Positions 36,030 to 44,957 are shown, numbered from the stretch's first letter. The stretch: DNA of 64,000 nt from Parapedobacter sp. SGR-10 (GCF_011030405.1 NZ_JAAJTJ010000012.1:40694-104693), one strand, 5' to 3'. The notes: generated from the letters alone by a model not told the origin. Translations and numbers: made by a program.

Positions 36030-36127
36030 CAGCAAACAGAGAGCAGTAAACTCGCACCCCGAAACAAGTAACAAAGGAATTAGGAACAAAAACAATAAAT
36101 CTCAATACGCAATACAATACTCAAAAA

Positions 36128-36298
36128 ATGAACATCATATTCTTTCTAATCGGTTGTAGTGTTTTTATTGCCTTAATTTTTTTGGTTGCTTTCTTTTGGG
36201 CCAACAGGACCGGTCAACATGACGATACCTATACTCCCTCTGTACGGATTTTGTTCGATGACGAGGTAGAGGGAGAGGAAAAAGAAGAAACGAAATAA
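36128..36298 (+). CDS. ccoS: cbb3-type cytochrome oxidase assembly protein CcoS
   Basis: A 56-aa single-span membrane protein needed for cofactor insertion into cbb3 oxidase. It starts MNIIFFLIGCSVFIALIFLV, one membrane helix with a basic-free N-terminus, continues with FFWANRTGQHDD (the AF-x-WA-x-x-x-GQ-x-DD pattern of CcoS) and has an acidic tail (FDDEVEGEEKEE). It directly follows ccoI, the classic ccoI-ccoS (fixI-fixS) order. No ccoN, ccoO or ccoP follows; a sulfatase gene comes next after 181 bp. Confidence 0.92.
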   Translation: MNIIFFLIGCSVFIALIFLVAFFWANRTGQHDDTYTPSVRILFDDEVEGEEKEETK

Positions 36299-36384
36299 TA
36301 TTTTTAGAAAAAAAATGATTGTTTTGTTAACTATCTTATTATTAGATATTTAATTTGTTTTTGTTTGTGTTGTGGTCTTATTGT

Positions 36385-36419
36385 GCACAAAATTTCAAGT
36401 GTTTGACCTAAAATTTATA
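36385..36419 (+). promoter_or_regulatory. Shared 35-bp element upstream of sulfatase block A
   Basis: GCACAAAATTTCAAGTGTTT then GACCTAAAATTTATA, 61 bp before the first sulfatase ATG. It matches 48248-48282, upstream of susC in block B, at 31 of 35 positions while the surrounding sequence differs. The best reading is the binding site of the locus regulator (HTCS, 59589-63635), with a possible promoter TAGGTTTTG at 36433-36441 a little downstream. Confidence 0.65.
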
Positions 36420-36479
36420 GGGGATAGAGGGATAGGTTTTGTAAACTTGTGAAAGTTATACTATATAAACCTACATGAT

Positions 36480-38603
36480 ATGCTGACCCGTATAAATAGG
36501 CTTGCACCAAAAGCAGTTTTAAGATTTATTCCCGCCAACATGTGGATTTGTCTGTTGGTGATCTCCTTATCCCCGAATAGGGTATTGGCAATGACCGATA
36601 CATTATCCCATGATAGCCGTCCCAATATCGTACTAATTATGGCTGATGATTTGGGCTTTTCAGATATAGGCTGTTATGGGGGTGAAGTGGAGACACCACA
36701 GTTGAACGAATTGGCGAAAAATGGATTGCGATATAGACAATTTTACAATGCGGCGCGTTGTTGTCCATCCCGTGCGGCATTGATGACAGGCCTTTATCCA
36801 CATCAAGCAGGAATGGGGTGGATGGCAGCAGCAGATATGGGTACACCTGCTTATGCAGGTAATCTCAATAACAATAGCGTGACCATTGCCGAAGTACTCC
36901 GTTCTGCCGGATACAGTACCTATATGAGTGGAAAATGGCATCTGACCAATGAACGTAAAATAGAAGGAAAAGTTATAGATAACTGGCCTATACAACGGGG
37001 TTTTGATCGTTATTTTGGGATTATTCCCGGTGGCGCAAATTATTTCAAAGCCACTATATACAGCAATAATCGTTCCTATCGTACCCCTAAAAATTTTTAT
37101 TTGACCAATGCTATCAGCGATACCAGTATAGCCTATATCCGCGAACATGCCCAAGCCGGCAAGAAAAATCCTTTCTTCCTGTACGTAGCGTATACTGCTC
37201 CCCACTGGCCACTGCATGCGCTAAAACCGGAAATAGATAAATACGTGGAACGGTACAAAAAAGGATGGGATGTCCTTCGGCAAGAGCGATTTAAGAAGAT
37301 ACGTGAAATCGGTCTTATCAGACAAGATAATGCATTCTCTCCGAGAGATAGTAAGGTACAGGCATGGGATCGGCTATCGGATCAGGAAAAGGAAGATATG
37401 ACGATGCGCATGGCCATCTATGCAGCGCAGATAGACCTTATGGACCAAGGGATCAAGCATATTGTCGATGAACTGAAAAAACAAGGACAATTTGAGAATA
37501 CGCTTATTTTCTTTCTCAGTGACAATGGTGCTTGTGCCGAATATATCAGCCGGGAAAAAGAATATTTGGACGGAACAAAAGCAGATTCTTACGAAAGCTA
37601 TCGACAGTCTTGGGCCAACCTGAGTAGTACACCTTTTAGAGAATACAAACATTATGTACACGAAGGCGGTATTGCATCACCTTTGATCGTACATTGGCCC
37701 AAGGGTATCCGCAAGGATTTGAACAACTCCTTTATTGATAGCTATGGACATATTATCGATCTGATGGCAACTTGTGCGGATGTAGCTGGTGCTTCTTATC
37801 CGGAAAAATATAATGGACATACCATTCAGCCTTTGGAAGGTAAAAGCCTTGCTCCCCAGTTTGTGGGAAAACAGGTAGATAGAGGGAAAATCTTTTGGGA
37901 GCATGAGGCCAATATCGCTATGCGGGATGGAAAATGGAAGATGGTCGCCAAAACCAAAGAACGCACCGATTTCGACAAGGCATCCCTTGAATTGTACGAT
38001 ATGGACAATGATCCATCCGAATTATATGATTTGGCCAAAAAATATCCTAAACAATTGGAGGACATGTATAAGGAGTGGCATGCTTGGGCAGAGAGGATAG
38101 GTGCCTTTCCTTTGAATACCCGTACCTATGGCGAACGTGCTCAAGCTTATAGAAGAATGATAAATGGGGATTTTGAGGATCGTCTCGGTGACTGGAAAAT
38201 CTATCAAGCCGAACGAGGCTTGGCTCGGATAGAAGTGGATACAAAGGATGTGATTCAGGGACGAAATACGGCCAAAATTACGGTGCAACGTAAAGCTTCT
38301 AACACAAATGCTGTAGCCCTGCGCTGGCCTTATCCGGCAAAAAAAGGAGAAAAATTTAGGATTGAGTTGGCCTCTAAAGCCAATCGACCGAAAACTACCC
38401 TTACGATAGCCGTGGAGCCTGTGGCAGGAGGCAGGCCTGTTCTCAACGAACAAGTCGAAATATCTGGTGATGTGGCGGTGTATCGTTTTGAAACCGAGTG
38501 TATTCCAAAGGATGAAGGGTATAGGGTGAGTCTTAAGTTCGGAGATGTACCGGTCGCTACGAGTGTATGGGTAGATGATATCAAGTTGACTAGTCTACAG
38601 TAG
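36480..38603 (+). CDS. Sulfatase 1 with C-terminal beta-sandwich extension
   Basis: Exported S1-family sulfatase. The 707-aa protein has an N-terminal signal/hydrophobic stretch (~20-38), the calcium-binding DD pair in VLIMADDLGF (~52-60), and the formylglycine motif C-C-P-S-R with Cys94 as the residue to be modified, followed by LMTGLYPHQAG. This layout resembles S1_4-type arylsulfatases, as does sulfatase 7. Residues ~560-707 form an added beta-sandwich that looks like a carbohydrate-binding module. It is the first gene of block A, behind the shared 35-bp element. Confidence 0.93.
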   Translation: MLTRINRLAPKAVLRFIPANMWICLLVISLSPNRVLAMTDTLSHDSRPNIVLIMADDLGFSDIGCYGGEVETPQLNELAKNGLRYRQFYNAARCCPSRAALMTGLYPHQAGMGWMAAADMGTPAYAGNLNNNSVTIAEVLRSAGYSTYMSGKWHLTNERKIEGKVIDNWPIQRGFDRYFGIIPGGANYFKATIYSNNRSYRTPKNFYLTNAISDTSIAYIREHAQAGKKNPFFLYVAYTAPHWPLHALKPEIDKYVERYKKGWDVLRQERFKKIREIGLIRQDNAFSPRDSKVQAWDRLSDQEKEDMTMRMAIYAAQIDLMDQGIKHIVDELKKQGQFENTLIFFLSDNGACAEYISREKEYLDGTKADSYESYRQSWANLSSTPFREYKHYVHEGGIASPLIVHWPKGIRKDLNNSFIDSYGHIIDLMATCADVAGASYPEKYNGHTIQPLEGKSLAPQFVGKQVDRGKIFWEHEANIAMRDGKWKMVAKTKERTDFDKASLELYDMDNDPSELYDLAKKYPKQLEDMYKEWHAWAERIGAFPLNTRTYGERAQAYRRMINGDFEDRLGDWKIYQAERGLARIEVDTKDVIQGRNTAKITVQRKASNTNAVALRWPYPAKKGEKFRIELASKANRPKTTLTIAVEPVAGGRPVLNEQVEISGDVAVYRFETECIPKDEGYRVSLKFGDVPVATSVWVDDIKLTSLQ

Positions 38604-38633
38604 GTTCGTTGATCCATATTTTAAAATGAATAC

Positions 38634-38672
38634 GATCCGGGAGTAGCATTGGATGTCGGGTTGAGTAAGTAA
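38634..38672 (+). pseudogene. Relict 3' end of a sulfatase gene
   Basis: The 13 codons at 38634-38672 read DPGVALDVGLSK-stop. The end of sulfatase 2 (40488-40526) reads DPGAALDVELNK-stop: nine of twelve residues and about 31 of 39 bases agree. No reading frame leads into it from the left, so it looks like the scar of a lost or rearranged sulfatase copy. Confidence 0.6.
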
Positions 38673-38696
38673 CTAAATAAACTAAAATTAAATGTT

Positions 38697-39083
38697 ATGA
38701 AAATGAAAAGTTTAAAATCAGGTATGAAATTAGTGATCGGTACACTATTATCAGTCATGTTTTTAATGACGGCACAGGCACAGGAATCGCCGGAGATATT
38801 GGCAAAGCAAAAAACAAAGAGCTTTAAAAAAACCTTGAAGCTGACAGACGAACAGAACCAAAAGGTCGGAGAAACTTTTTTGACGTTCTATACCAAACTC
38901 CAGAAAGCAAAGGCTGAGGGTGTCGATCCGGCTGAACGGAAAAAAAGGACGCAGATAGCTGTCAAAGAGCGTGAAGAAAGTTTTAAGAAAATACTGACCA
39001 CTGAGCAATGGGAAGGCCTGATGGAAAAGAGGAAAAGAGAGAAAGAACATGCTAGACAAAAAAGAGCGCAGCAAAATCAATAG
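38697..39083 (+). CDS. Small exported helical protein, Spy/CpxP-like
   Basis: A 128-aa protein with a signal peptide (hydrophobic ~13-26, cleavage after AQA) and a wholly helical, strongly charged mature part. It carries two LT-x-x-Q elements (LTDEQNQKV ~49 and LTTEQWEGL ~101), the hallmark of Spy/CpxP periplasmic chaperones, but it is too diverged to name firmly. It is embedded between two sulfatases in block A and may assist export or folding of the locus proteins. This is an inference from position. Confidence 0.6.
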   Translation: MKMKSLKSGMKLVIGTLLSVMFLMTAQAQESPEILAKQKTKSFKKTLKLTDEQNQKVGETFLTFYTKLQKAKAEGVDPAERKKRTQIAVKEREESFKKILTTEQWEGLMEKRKREKEHARQKRAQQNQ

Positions 39084-39125
39084 TATAGGCAACCTTGTAT
39101 AATGAGAGTATATCAATTTTAAAAT

Positions 39126-40526
39126 ATGAACACAGTTTGGTTAAGTAATGTGCTGGTCTCAGTATGTTGTTGGTTAGGAGTATCGCTGTTTGCTTTTGGG
39201 CAGACAAACCCCTCAAAAAACTATGCCGGGGATCATCGCAAACCCAATATCGTCATTATCATGGCCGATGATTTGGATTCTAAGCAATTGAGTTGCTATG
39301 GAGGACAAAATCTGAAAACACATCATATCGACGAATTGGCTGCATCCGGCATGCGTTTTACCAATATGATTGCTTCAGAGGCAATGTGTGTGCCTACTCG
39401 GGCATCGTTGTTTACGGGACTGTACCCGGCTAGGCATGGCGCATACCAAAATCATAAGGCTGTCAATGACGGGTTGAAAAGTGTCTGCCATTATTTGGCT
39501 GATCTGGGATACCGTGTAGGGCTAACGGGGAAAAATCACGTAACAAAACCCCGAGAAATATTTCCTTTCGATATAGTACCGGGGTTTGAACCCAATTGTG
39601 TAAAACGTACGGATGATTATTTCTTGGATAGTATTGAACGATATATCACGGCACCGGAGCCTTACTGTCTCTTTGTGATGAGTATCAATCCACATGTACC
39701 ATGGACAGCCGGAGATCCCTCGGAGTTTGATCCCCAAAAGTTGATATTACCTGCGCATTGGGTGGACACGCCGGTTACCCGTCGTAACTTTGCTAATTTT
39801 TTGGCAGAAATACGACGTTTAGATAATCAAGTGGGGGATGTGATGAAGATGTTGGAAAAAAACGGACAGTTGGACAATACTATCGTCATGTTTCTGGGAG
39901 AGCAAGGCCCTCAATTTCCCAGAGGAAAATGGACGTTATGGGATTATGGTCAGCGTAGTTCCATGATTGTACGGTGGCCGGGTGTCGTAGGCAAAGGCAG
40001 CACTTCGGAAGCTTTAGCGCAGTATGAAGATGTCGTACCGACACTTATAGAAATTGCCGGTGGCCAAAAGCGGGATGATCTGGATGGTATTAGTTTTTTG
40101 AGCGTATTAAAAAACGGTGGTTTAGGAGCGCGTCAATATGCTTATGGTATCCATAATAATATTCCTGCCGGGACGGCTTATCCAATACGCAGTATTCGTG
40201 ATAGAGACTACAAGTTTATATGGAATCTCAGCCCGGAAAGAGAATTTTATGTCAAGATGATGAATCCACAGTCCAAAGGTAGTCTTTGGAATACCTGGGT
40301 GAATAGGGCAAACCGCGATCCAGAAGCCGAACGAAAAGTACGACAGTTTGTCAAACGCCCAGAATTTGAATTGTACGATTTGAAATCCGATCCTAGCGAG
40401 ATGAACAACCTCGCCGGAAACCCGAAGTATACCCGACAGTTGACATCATATAAAAAACAGCTAGAGCAGTGGATGGGACAGCAAGGCGACCCGGGAGCGG
40501 CATTGGATGTAGAGTTGAATAAGTAA
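39126..40526 (+). CDS. Sulfatase 2
   Basis: Exported S1-family sulfatase of 466 aa. Signal peptide ~1-26 (cleavage near FGQ), metal-binding IIMADDLDSKQLSCYGG (~44-60), formylglycine motif C-V-P-T-R with Cys88, then ASLFTGLYP. The C-terminal subdomain ends FELYDLKSDPSEMNNLAGNP, typical of the family. A partial copy of its last 13 codons lies upstream at 38634-38672. GH43 follows after 31 bp. Confidence 0.93.
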   Translation: MNTVWLSNVLVSVCCWLGVSLFAFGQTNPSKNYAGDHRKPNIVIIMADDLDSKQLSCYGGQNLKTHHIDELAASGMRFTNMIASEAMCVPTRASLFTGLYPARHGAYQNHKAVNDGLKSVCHYLADLGYRVGLTGKNHVTKPREIFPFDIVPGFEPNCVKRTDDYFLDSIERYITAPEPYCLFVMSINPHVPWTAGDPSEFDPQKLILPAHWVDTPVTRRNFANFLAEIRRLDNQVGDVMKMLEKNGQLDNTIVMFLGEQGPQFPRGKWTLWDYGQRSSMIVRWPGVVGKGSTSEALAQYEDVVPTLIEIAGGQKRDDLDGISFLSVLKNGGLGARQYAYGIHNNIPAGTAYPIRSIRDRDYKFIWNLSPEREFYVKMMNPQSKGSLWNTWVNRANRDPEAERKVRQFVKRPEFELYDLKSDPSEMNNLAGNPKYTRQLTSYKKQLEQWMGQQGDPGAALDVELNK

Positions 40527-40557
40527 CCTAAAAAACGTTTAGTTGAGATATAACAAT

Positions 40558-41580
40558 ATGAATAAAACTTCGCTCAGCAGGGTATCTATGCTGATATACT
40601 ATTGTCTTTTTATAATATCATGGAGTTGGGCACAAACTAGTCCATCGAAAGTCCATATTAAGGATTTAAATATTCGAGATCCTTATATTGTGGCAGACAA
40701 ACAGTCGCAGACTTATTTCCTTTACAAAGCTGCGAAAGTAAAAAACGATCAAGGAAAGTTTTCGAGCGGAGTAGTCACCTATAAAAGTAAGGATTTAGAA
40801 ACATGGGAAGGTCCGTATACAGTATTCGTGACTCCACCGGACAATTGGATCAGAGGTGTGATATGGGCACCCGAAGTACATCATTATAAGGGTAGGTATT
40901 ACCTGTTTGCCACACTTAATTCCAGTATTCCGTGGAAAAAGAATCAGGAGGGGTGGCCTGAGTACAATTTTCGGGGTACGCAGATTTTTCATGCCGATAG
41001 TCCGATGGGACCTTTTCTCCCTTTTGAAGACAAACTCCCCCATACCCCAATAGATCGTATGGCTCTTGATGGGACTTTGTGGGAGGAGAATGGTAAGCCC
41101 TATATGATTTATTGCCACGAGTGGGTACAGATCAAAGATGGAAGTATGGTATTGGTAGAATTGGAGCCAGATCTATCTAGACCCAAAGGAGAGCACGTGA
41201 CCTTGTTTTATGCTTCGAGTGCGAATTGGTCTACGGGGCAGAAAAAACCAAATGGTGATACCGCTTATGTGACCGATGGATGTTTTGTATACCGCACGAA
41301 AACGGGAAAACTGTTGATGCTGTGGTCGAGCTTTAAAAATGATAGTTATGCCATCGGGATTGCAGAATCTGCCACAGGTAAGCTGACAGGGCCTTGGAAG
41401 CAGCAACCTGACCTGCTTTTTGGTCAGAATAGCGGGCATGGAATGCTGTTTGAAACTTTTGACGGTCGCCTCATGCTGACATTCCACGGTCCCAACTCGC
41501 CATCTGGAAAGGAGCGGGCGCAGATTTTTGAAATGGAAGACACTGGAAATACTTTAGTGCTGAAAAAGAGGGTGCTTTAG
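40558..41580 (+). CDS. GH43-type glycoside hydrolase
   Basis: A 340-aa exported five-bladed-propeller enzyme of the family 43 type, which cleaves alpha-L-arabinofuranosides, beta-xylosides or galactosides. Visible features: signal peptide (~1-26), NIRDPYIV with the general-base Asp (~38), VIWAPEVHHYKGRYYLF (~102-118), DGTLWEENGKPYMIY (pKa-setting Asp) and a later Glu in YCHEWVQ as the likely acid. The length is that of a single catalytic domain. The start at 40558 is the first ATG before the signal peptide. In block A it probably removes pentose units after desulfation. Confidence 0.88.
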   Translation: MNKTSLSRVSMLIYYCLFIISWSWAQTSPSKVHIKDLNIRDPYIVADKQSQTYFLYKAAKVKNDQGKFSSGVVTYKSKDLETWEGPYTVFVTPPDNWIRGVIWAPEVHHYKGRYYLFATLNSSIPWKKNQEGWPEYNFRGTQIFHADSPMGPFLPFEDKLPHTPIDRMALDGTLWEENGKPYMIYCHEWVQIKDGSMVLVELEPDLSRPKGEHVTLFYASSANWSTGQKKPNGDTAYVTDGCFVYRTKTGKLLMLWSSFKNDSYAIGIAESATGKLTGPWKQQPDLLFGQNSGHGMLFETFDGRLMLTFHGPNSPSGKERAQIFEMEDTGNTLVLKKRVL

Positions 41581-41595
41581 TTTGAGGAAAATATC

Positions 41596-42819
41596 ATGAA
41601 AGATTTAAAATCGAACAGAAGGAGTTTTCTGGGGAAGGCGGCAAAGATAGCAGGGTTATTGAGTGTTGCCAACTTGCCGGTTCTGCGGGCAGAAGTGCAA
41701 CATAAAGGTGTTGCTGACGATCCGGAACACAAATTCTTAACAAAACCCTATTTGCAGAATCCGCTGCATGGAGAAATCACAGTGAGGTTTATGACCAACA
41801 AACCTACGTATAGTTGGGTAAAATACGGATTGGATGAAAGTCTGAAGAGTAGTGCGGAGACCGTAAAGCTTGGACTGGTAGAGGCTAATAACCGTATTCA
41901 TGCCATCACATTAAGAAATCTGGAACCCGGCAAGAAATATTACTATAAAGTACTCTCTAAAGATTTTTTCGAATACAAACCCTATGACGTCGTCTTTGGA
42001 AATACCATTGAGAGCGAGATGTACAGCTTCACAGCACCGGACATGAAAAAAGAGGAGTTTTCAATGTTGGTGCTGAATGATATCCACGAGCGGCCAGATG
42101 CAATCGAGCAACATATTGGTTTACACGGCAACGCACCTTTGGATATGGTCTTCTTTAATGGGGATATATTCAATTTTCAGACAGATGAAAACCAAATTAT
42201 CGAGAAGATGATAGATCCGTGTACGGCATCATTCGCGACGCATAAACCTTTTCTGTTTGTGCGCGGCAATCACGAGACAAGAGGGAAATTTGCGAGGCGA
42301 TTACCGGACTATTTTGACAATATTGATCATGCTCCCTATTTCACCTTCTCGCGGGGATCAACTTTCTTTATCTGTCTGGACTCGGGCGAGGATAAGGCAG
42401 ATAATCACAAGCAGTATTTTGGTCTGGCAGCGTTTGATGCTTATCGGGAGAAACAAGCCGAATGGCTGGAACAGCAGTTGGAGAGTGAAGCCTATAAAAA
42501 GGCAAAATACCGCATCGTATTGATACATATACCACTCTACCATTTTCACCGCGACCCGCCTGGGGTAGCTCATTGCAGAAAAGTATTTGGCCCGTTGCTC
42601 AACAAGTACAAAATAGACCTGATGATCAGCGGACATACGCACAGATATGGCTTCCACGAGGCAGAGAAAGGGAGGCACAATTACCCGATCATGATCGGAG
42701 GCGGCCCTAATCTGGGCACGCGGACACAGATTCATGTGGTTGTGGATAAGGAAAAGTTGGCGGTGGTGATGAAAAAAGACGATGGGGAGGTGCTTCATCG
42801 GTATGAAGTCAAAGGGTAG
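41596..42819 (+). CDS. Exported metallophosphoesterase with purple-acid-phosphatase-like N-terminal domain
   Basis: A 407-aa protein starting with a Tat-like signal (SNRRSFLGKAAKIAGLL, twin Arg at 8-9). Residues ~50-150 form an FN3-like beta domain (GEITVRFMTNKPTYSWVKYG), followed by a calcineurin-type phosphoesterase: VLNDIHE, FNGDIFNFQ, RGNHETRG, VLIHIPLYHF and SGHTHRYGFHE, a complete two-metal site. Export by Tat is unusual among its Sec-exported neighbours. Why a phosphatase belongs to a sulfatase locus is unknown; a phosphorylated glycan or phosphate salvage are both possible. Confidence 0.88.
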   Translation: MKDLKSNRRSFLGKAAKIAGLLSVANLPVLRAEVQHKGVADDPEHKFLTKPYLQNPLHGEITVRFMTNKPTYSWVKYGLDESLKSSAETVKLGLVEANNRIHAITLRNLEPGKKYYYKVLSKDFFEYKPYDVVFGNTIESEMYSFTAPDMKKEEFSMLVLNDIHERPDAIEQHIGLHGNAPLDMVFFNGDIFNFQTDENQIIEKMIDPCTASFATHKPFLFVRGNHETRGKFARRLPDYFDNIDHAPYFTFSRGSTFFICLDSGEDKADNHKQYFGLAAFDAYREKQAEWLEQQLESEAYKKAKYRIVLIHIPLYHFHRDPPGVAHCRKVFGPLLNKYKIDLMISGHTHRYGFHEAEKGRHNYPIMIGGGPNLGTRTQIHVVVDKEKLAVVMKKDDGEVLHRYEVKG

Positions 42820-42851
42820 TGAAAATTAAGTATAGAGATAACCACATAAAG

Positions 42852-44942
42852 ATGATAAAAAGCTATAAATACCTATTTTTCCTGCTAATTTTAGGAACTT
42901 TTGACATGGTTCACCATAGCCATGCCCAAAACCTGAATAGGTTGGAAATTTTTTCGGAAAACTATCCGCGGGCCGGATATTTTCGTGTCGCCGAATTTAC
43001 CATACGGCAAAGCTACCGGGATCAACCTAGTAAATATAAAGAATGGCGGGATCGCTTCTCTGATCTCAGTGGTATTCTGGGAAAAACGGAGCATGAGGAA
43101 CTTTTGCGCAACAACCCCCACGAACAAATATGGGATTGGTTCAACCGCTACAAGAAAGATTTTCCCGACAAGTTTGTTATTGTACACATGAATGGCCGGG
43201 GCCGTATTCCTAATTATCGGTTGGACAAATTCTCGGCAGGGCACTGGCTCTATTTTGAGGGTTCGGAGGTGCAGTCGGATCTGCCCGGAAGAAGTAGTCG
43301 GTTCGAGAAAGACATGTGGATCAAGGTAGCCAATCCCGATAAATTTCAGTTGGACAATGGTGCTAGAAGGCGCTCAAAAGATGACATTACACTGGTGCGC
43401 AAGAAAAAAGACGGAAGTTTGGATTGGGAGCATGCAGAATATGTCCGTTTATTGGAGAAGGATGGTGACAGGATTAAGATAAGACGTGCCATGTTTGGCT
43501 CCAAGCCACTCGAATTTTCAAAAGAAAACACATATGCTGCGCCCAAGGTGATGGAGGGACCTTGGGGCGAAACACAAAATATGGTTTGGTATTACAACCT
43601 CTCAACACACTGCCCCAAAGATAAAAATGGTAAAACCTGTGCCGACATCTTGTTGGAAGAACTATCCGGAAATTTTAAAAAAGGAGGACGTTGGCAGCAC
43701 TTCGACGGCGTACAGTTTGATGTGATGATGGGGGTGCCGGTTATGGGTTCCCATGCCAGTCGCCGGGTGTTGGGGCAATGGCCTGATGTCAATATGGATG
43801 GGGTAGAAGATAAAGGTGTCGTTGATGATCTTCAAAGCTACGGTATCGGTGTATTTCATTTCGTGAATAGATTGCGGGAGGCTGTTGGTCCTGACAAGAT
43901 CATTGCTGCGGATGGACGGAATGTCGCGAGCCAACAAGTAGGAAACAAGGCATTCAATGGTGCGGAGATGGAAGGTTTCCCTTCGCAAGAACCCCGTGGC
44001 TTTGTACACTGGTCGACACCCATTAATCTGCTGAACTTTTGGCGGGGTGTAACCGGAGAACCATATTTTAACTATGCGGCCTTTCGGTACGATGGACCGC
44101 ATCATATAGATAAGAAAGATTTATTGGCCCATTACCGATTGGCCTTTGCAGGGACGGCGTTTACCAATAGCTTTATTTTAGCGAATAGTTGGACGACGAA
44201 AGACGGAATCCCTGAATTGCATGAAGTCTTCGGGTTGCCCCAAACAGAAAGCTCGATAGGATGGTTGGGCAAACCCATAGGCGAGGCAGTCCATCTGGCT
44301 GGAACTGCGCCGTACGGTGGATCTGATCTATTGGGGGGAAGAGGAGCTCCTGCACAAGCGGCTATCCTTAACCCCAGCAATAATGCGCCCTTTCTGTCTG
44401 TTGCGGAGAATACTACGGCTCGATTGAACGACAATGGTGTTCTAGAACTCGCTCCTGCCAAATCGGTCGATGGGTTGAAATTCAGTATCAAGAACCTCCC
44501 TTTTGAAAATGAACAGATCTATGTCGAACTTACGATACGGTCGGGCAAGATAGACAGCCGTTATCCTGAAGGATATTTGCGTTCGGCGAGTTTGATACTG
44601 AATGGCATAAGTCGACCAAAAGAAACCGTGAATTTTATCAAGATGAATGAAGATTGGTTCACCTACCGTATCTATTTTGGAAATGCTTTTGACACAAAGA
44701 CCAAGAAACCTGTTGTGTACAACAAAAAAGGAGAGCAAGTGGTCGATCTTAACATGGTGGTGCACGATGGCTTGGGAACAGTGGAAATATCCAAAGTGAC
44801 CGTCAACAACGCTCCAGAGATCGTATACCGTGACTTTGAGCATGGCACGATCGTCGCCAATCTTTCTACACAGGACTTTGTCTGGAAAGAGCGGAACCTA
44901 ACGGTACCAGCTAAGGATGCACTGTTTATCCGTAAAAAATAA
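42852..44942 (+). CDS. Large secreted protein of unrecognised family, possibly a new glycoside hydrolase
   Basis: A 696-aa protein whose function I do not recognise. After a signal peptide (~1-26, ending SHAQ) there is a ~470-residue region with TIM-barrel-like features: HMNGRGRIPNY, MVWYYNLSTHCPKD, HFDGVQFDVMMG (~283-293), DVNMDGVEDKG (~312), IIAADGRN and FNGAEMEGFPSQEP. The D-G-V-x-x-D strand end and the acidic pair E-M-E resemble catalytic strands of glycosidases whose products include hypothetical glycosyl hydrolases. Residues ~530-696 look like a beta-sandwich. It sits among sulfatases and GH43 proteins. The ATG at 42852 starts the signal peptide; an earlier GTG overlaps the previous stop codon. 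Confidence 0.7.
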   Translation: MIKSYKYLFFLLILGTFDMVHHSHAQNLNRLEIFSENYPRAGYFRVAEFTIRQSYRDQPSKYKEWRDRFSDLSGILGKTEHEELLRNNPHEQIWDWFNRYKKDFPDKFVIVHMNGRGRIPNYRLDKFSAGHWLYFEGSEVQSDLPGRSSRFEKDMWIKVANPDKFQLDNGARRRSKDDITLVRKKKDGSLDWEHAEYVRLLEKDGDRIKIRRAMFGSKPLEFSKENTYAAPKVMEGPWGETQNMVWYYNLSTHCPKDKNGKTCADILLEELSGNFKKGGRWQHFDGVQFDVMMGVPVMGSHASRRVLGQWPDVNMDGVEDKGVVDDLQSYGIGVFHFVNRLREAVGPDKIIAADGRNVASQQVGNKAFNGAEMEGFPSQEPRGFVHWSTPINLLNFWRGVTGEPYFNYAAFRYDGPHHIDKKDLLAHYRLAFAGTAFTNSFILANSWTTKDGIPELHEVFGLPQTESSIGWLGKPIGEAVHLAGTAPYGGSDLLGGRGAPAQAAILNPSNNAPFLSVAENTTARLNDNGVLELAPAKSVDGLKFSIKNLPFENEQIYVELTIRSGKIDSRYPEGYLRSASLILNGISRPKETVNFIKMNEDWFTYRIYFGNAFDTKTKKPVVYNKKGEQVVDLNMVVHDGLGTVEISKVTVNNAPEIVYRDFEHGTIVANLSTQDFVWKERNLTVPAKDALFIRKK

Positions 44943-44957
44943 ATTAAAAAGAGAGAT

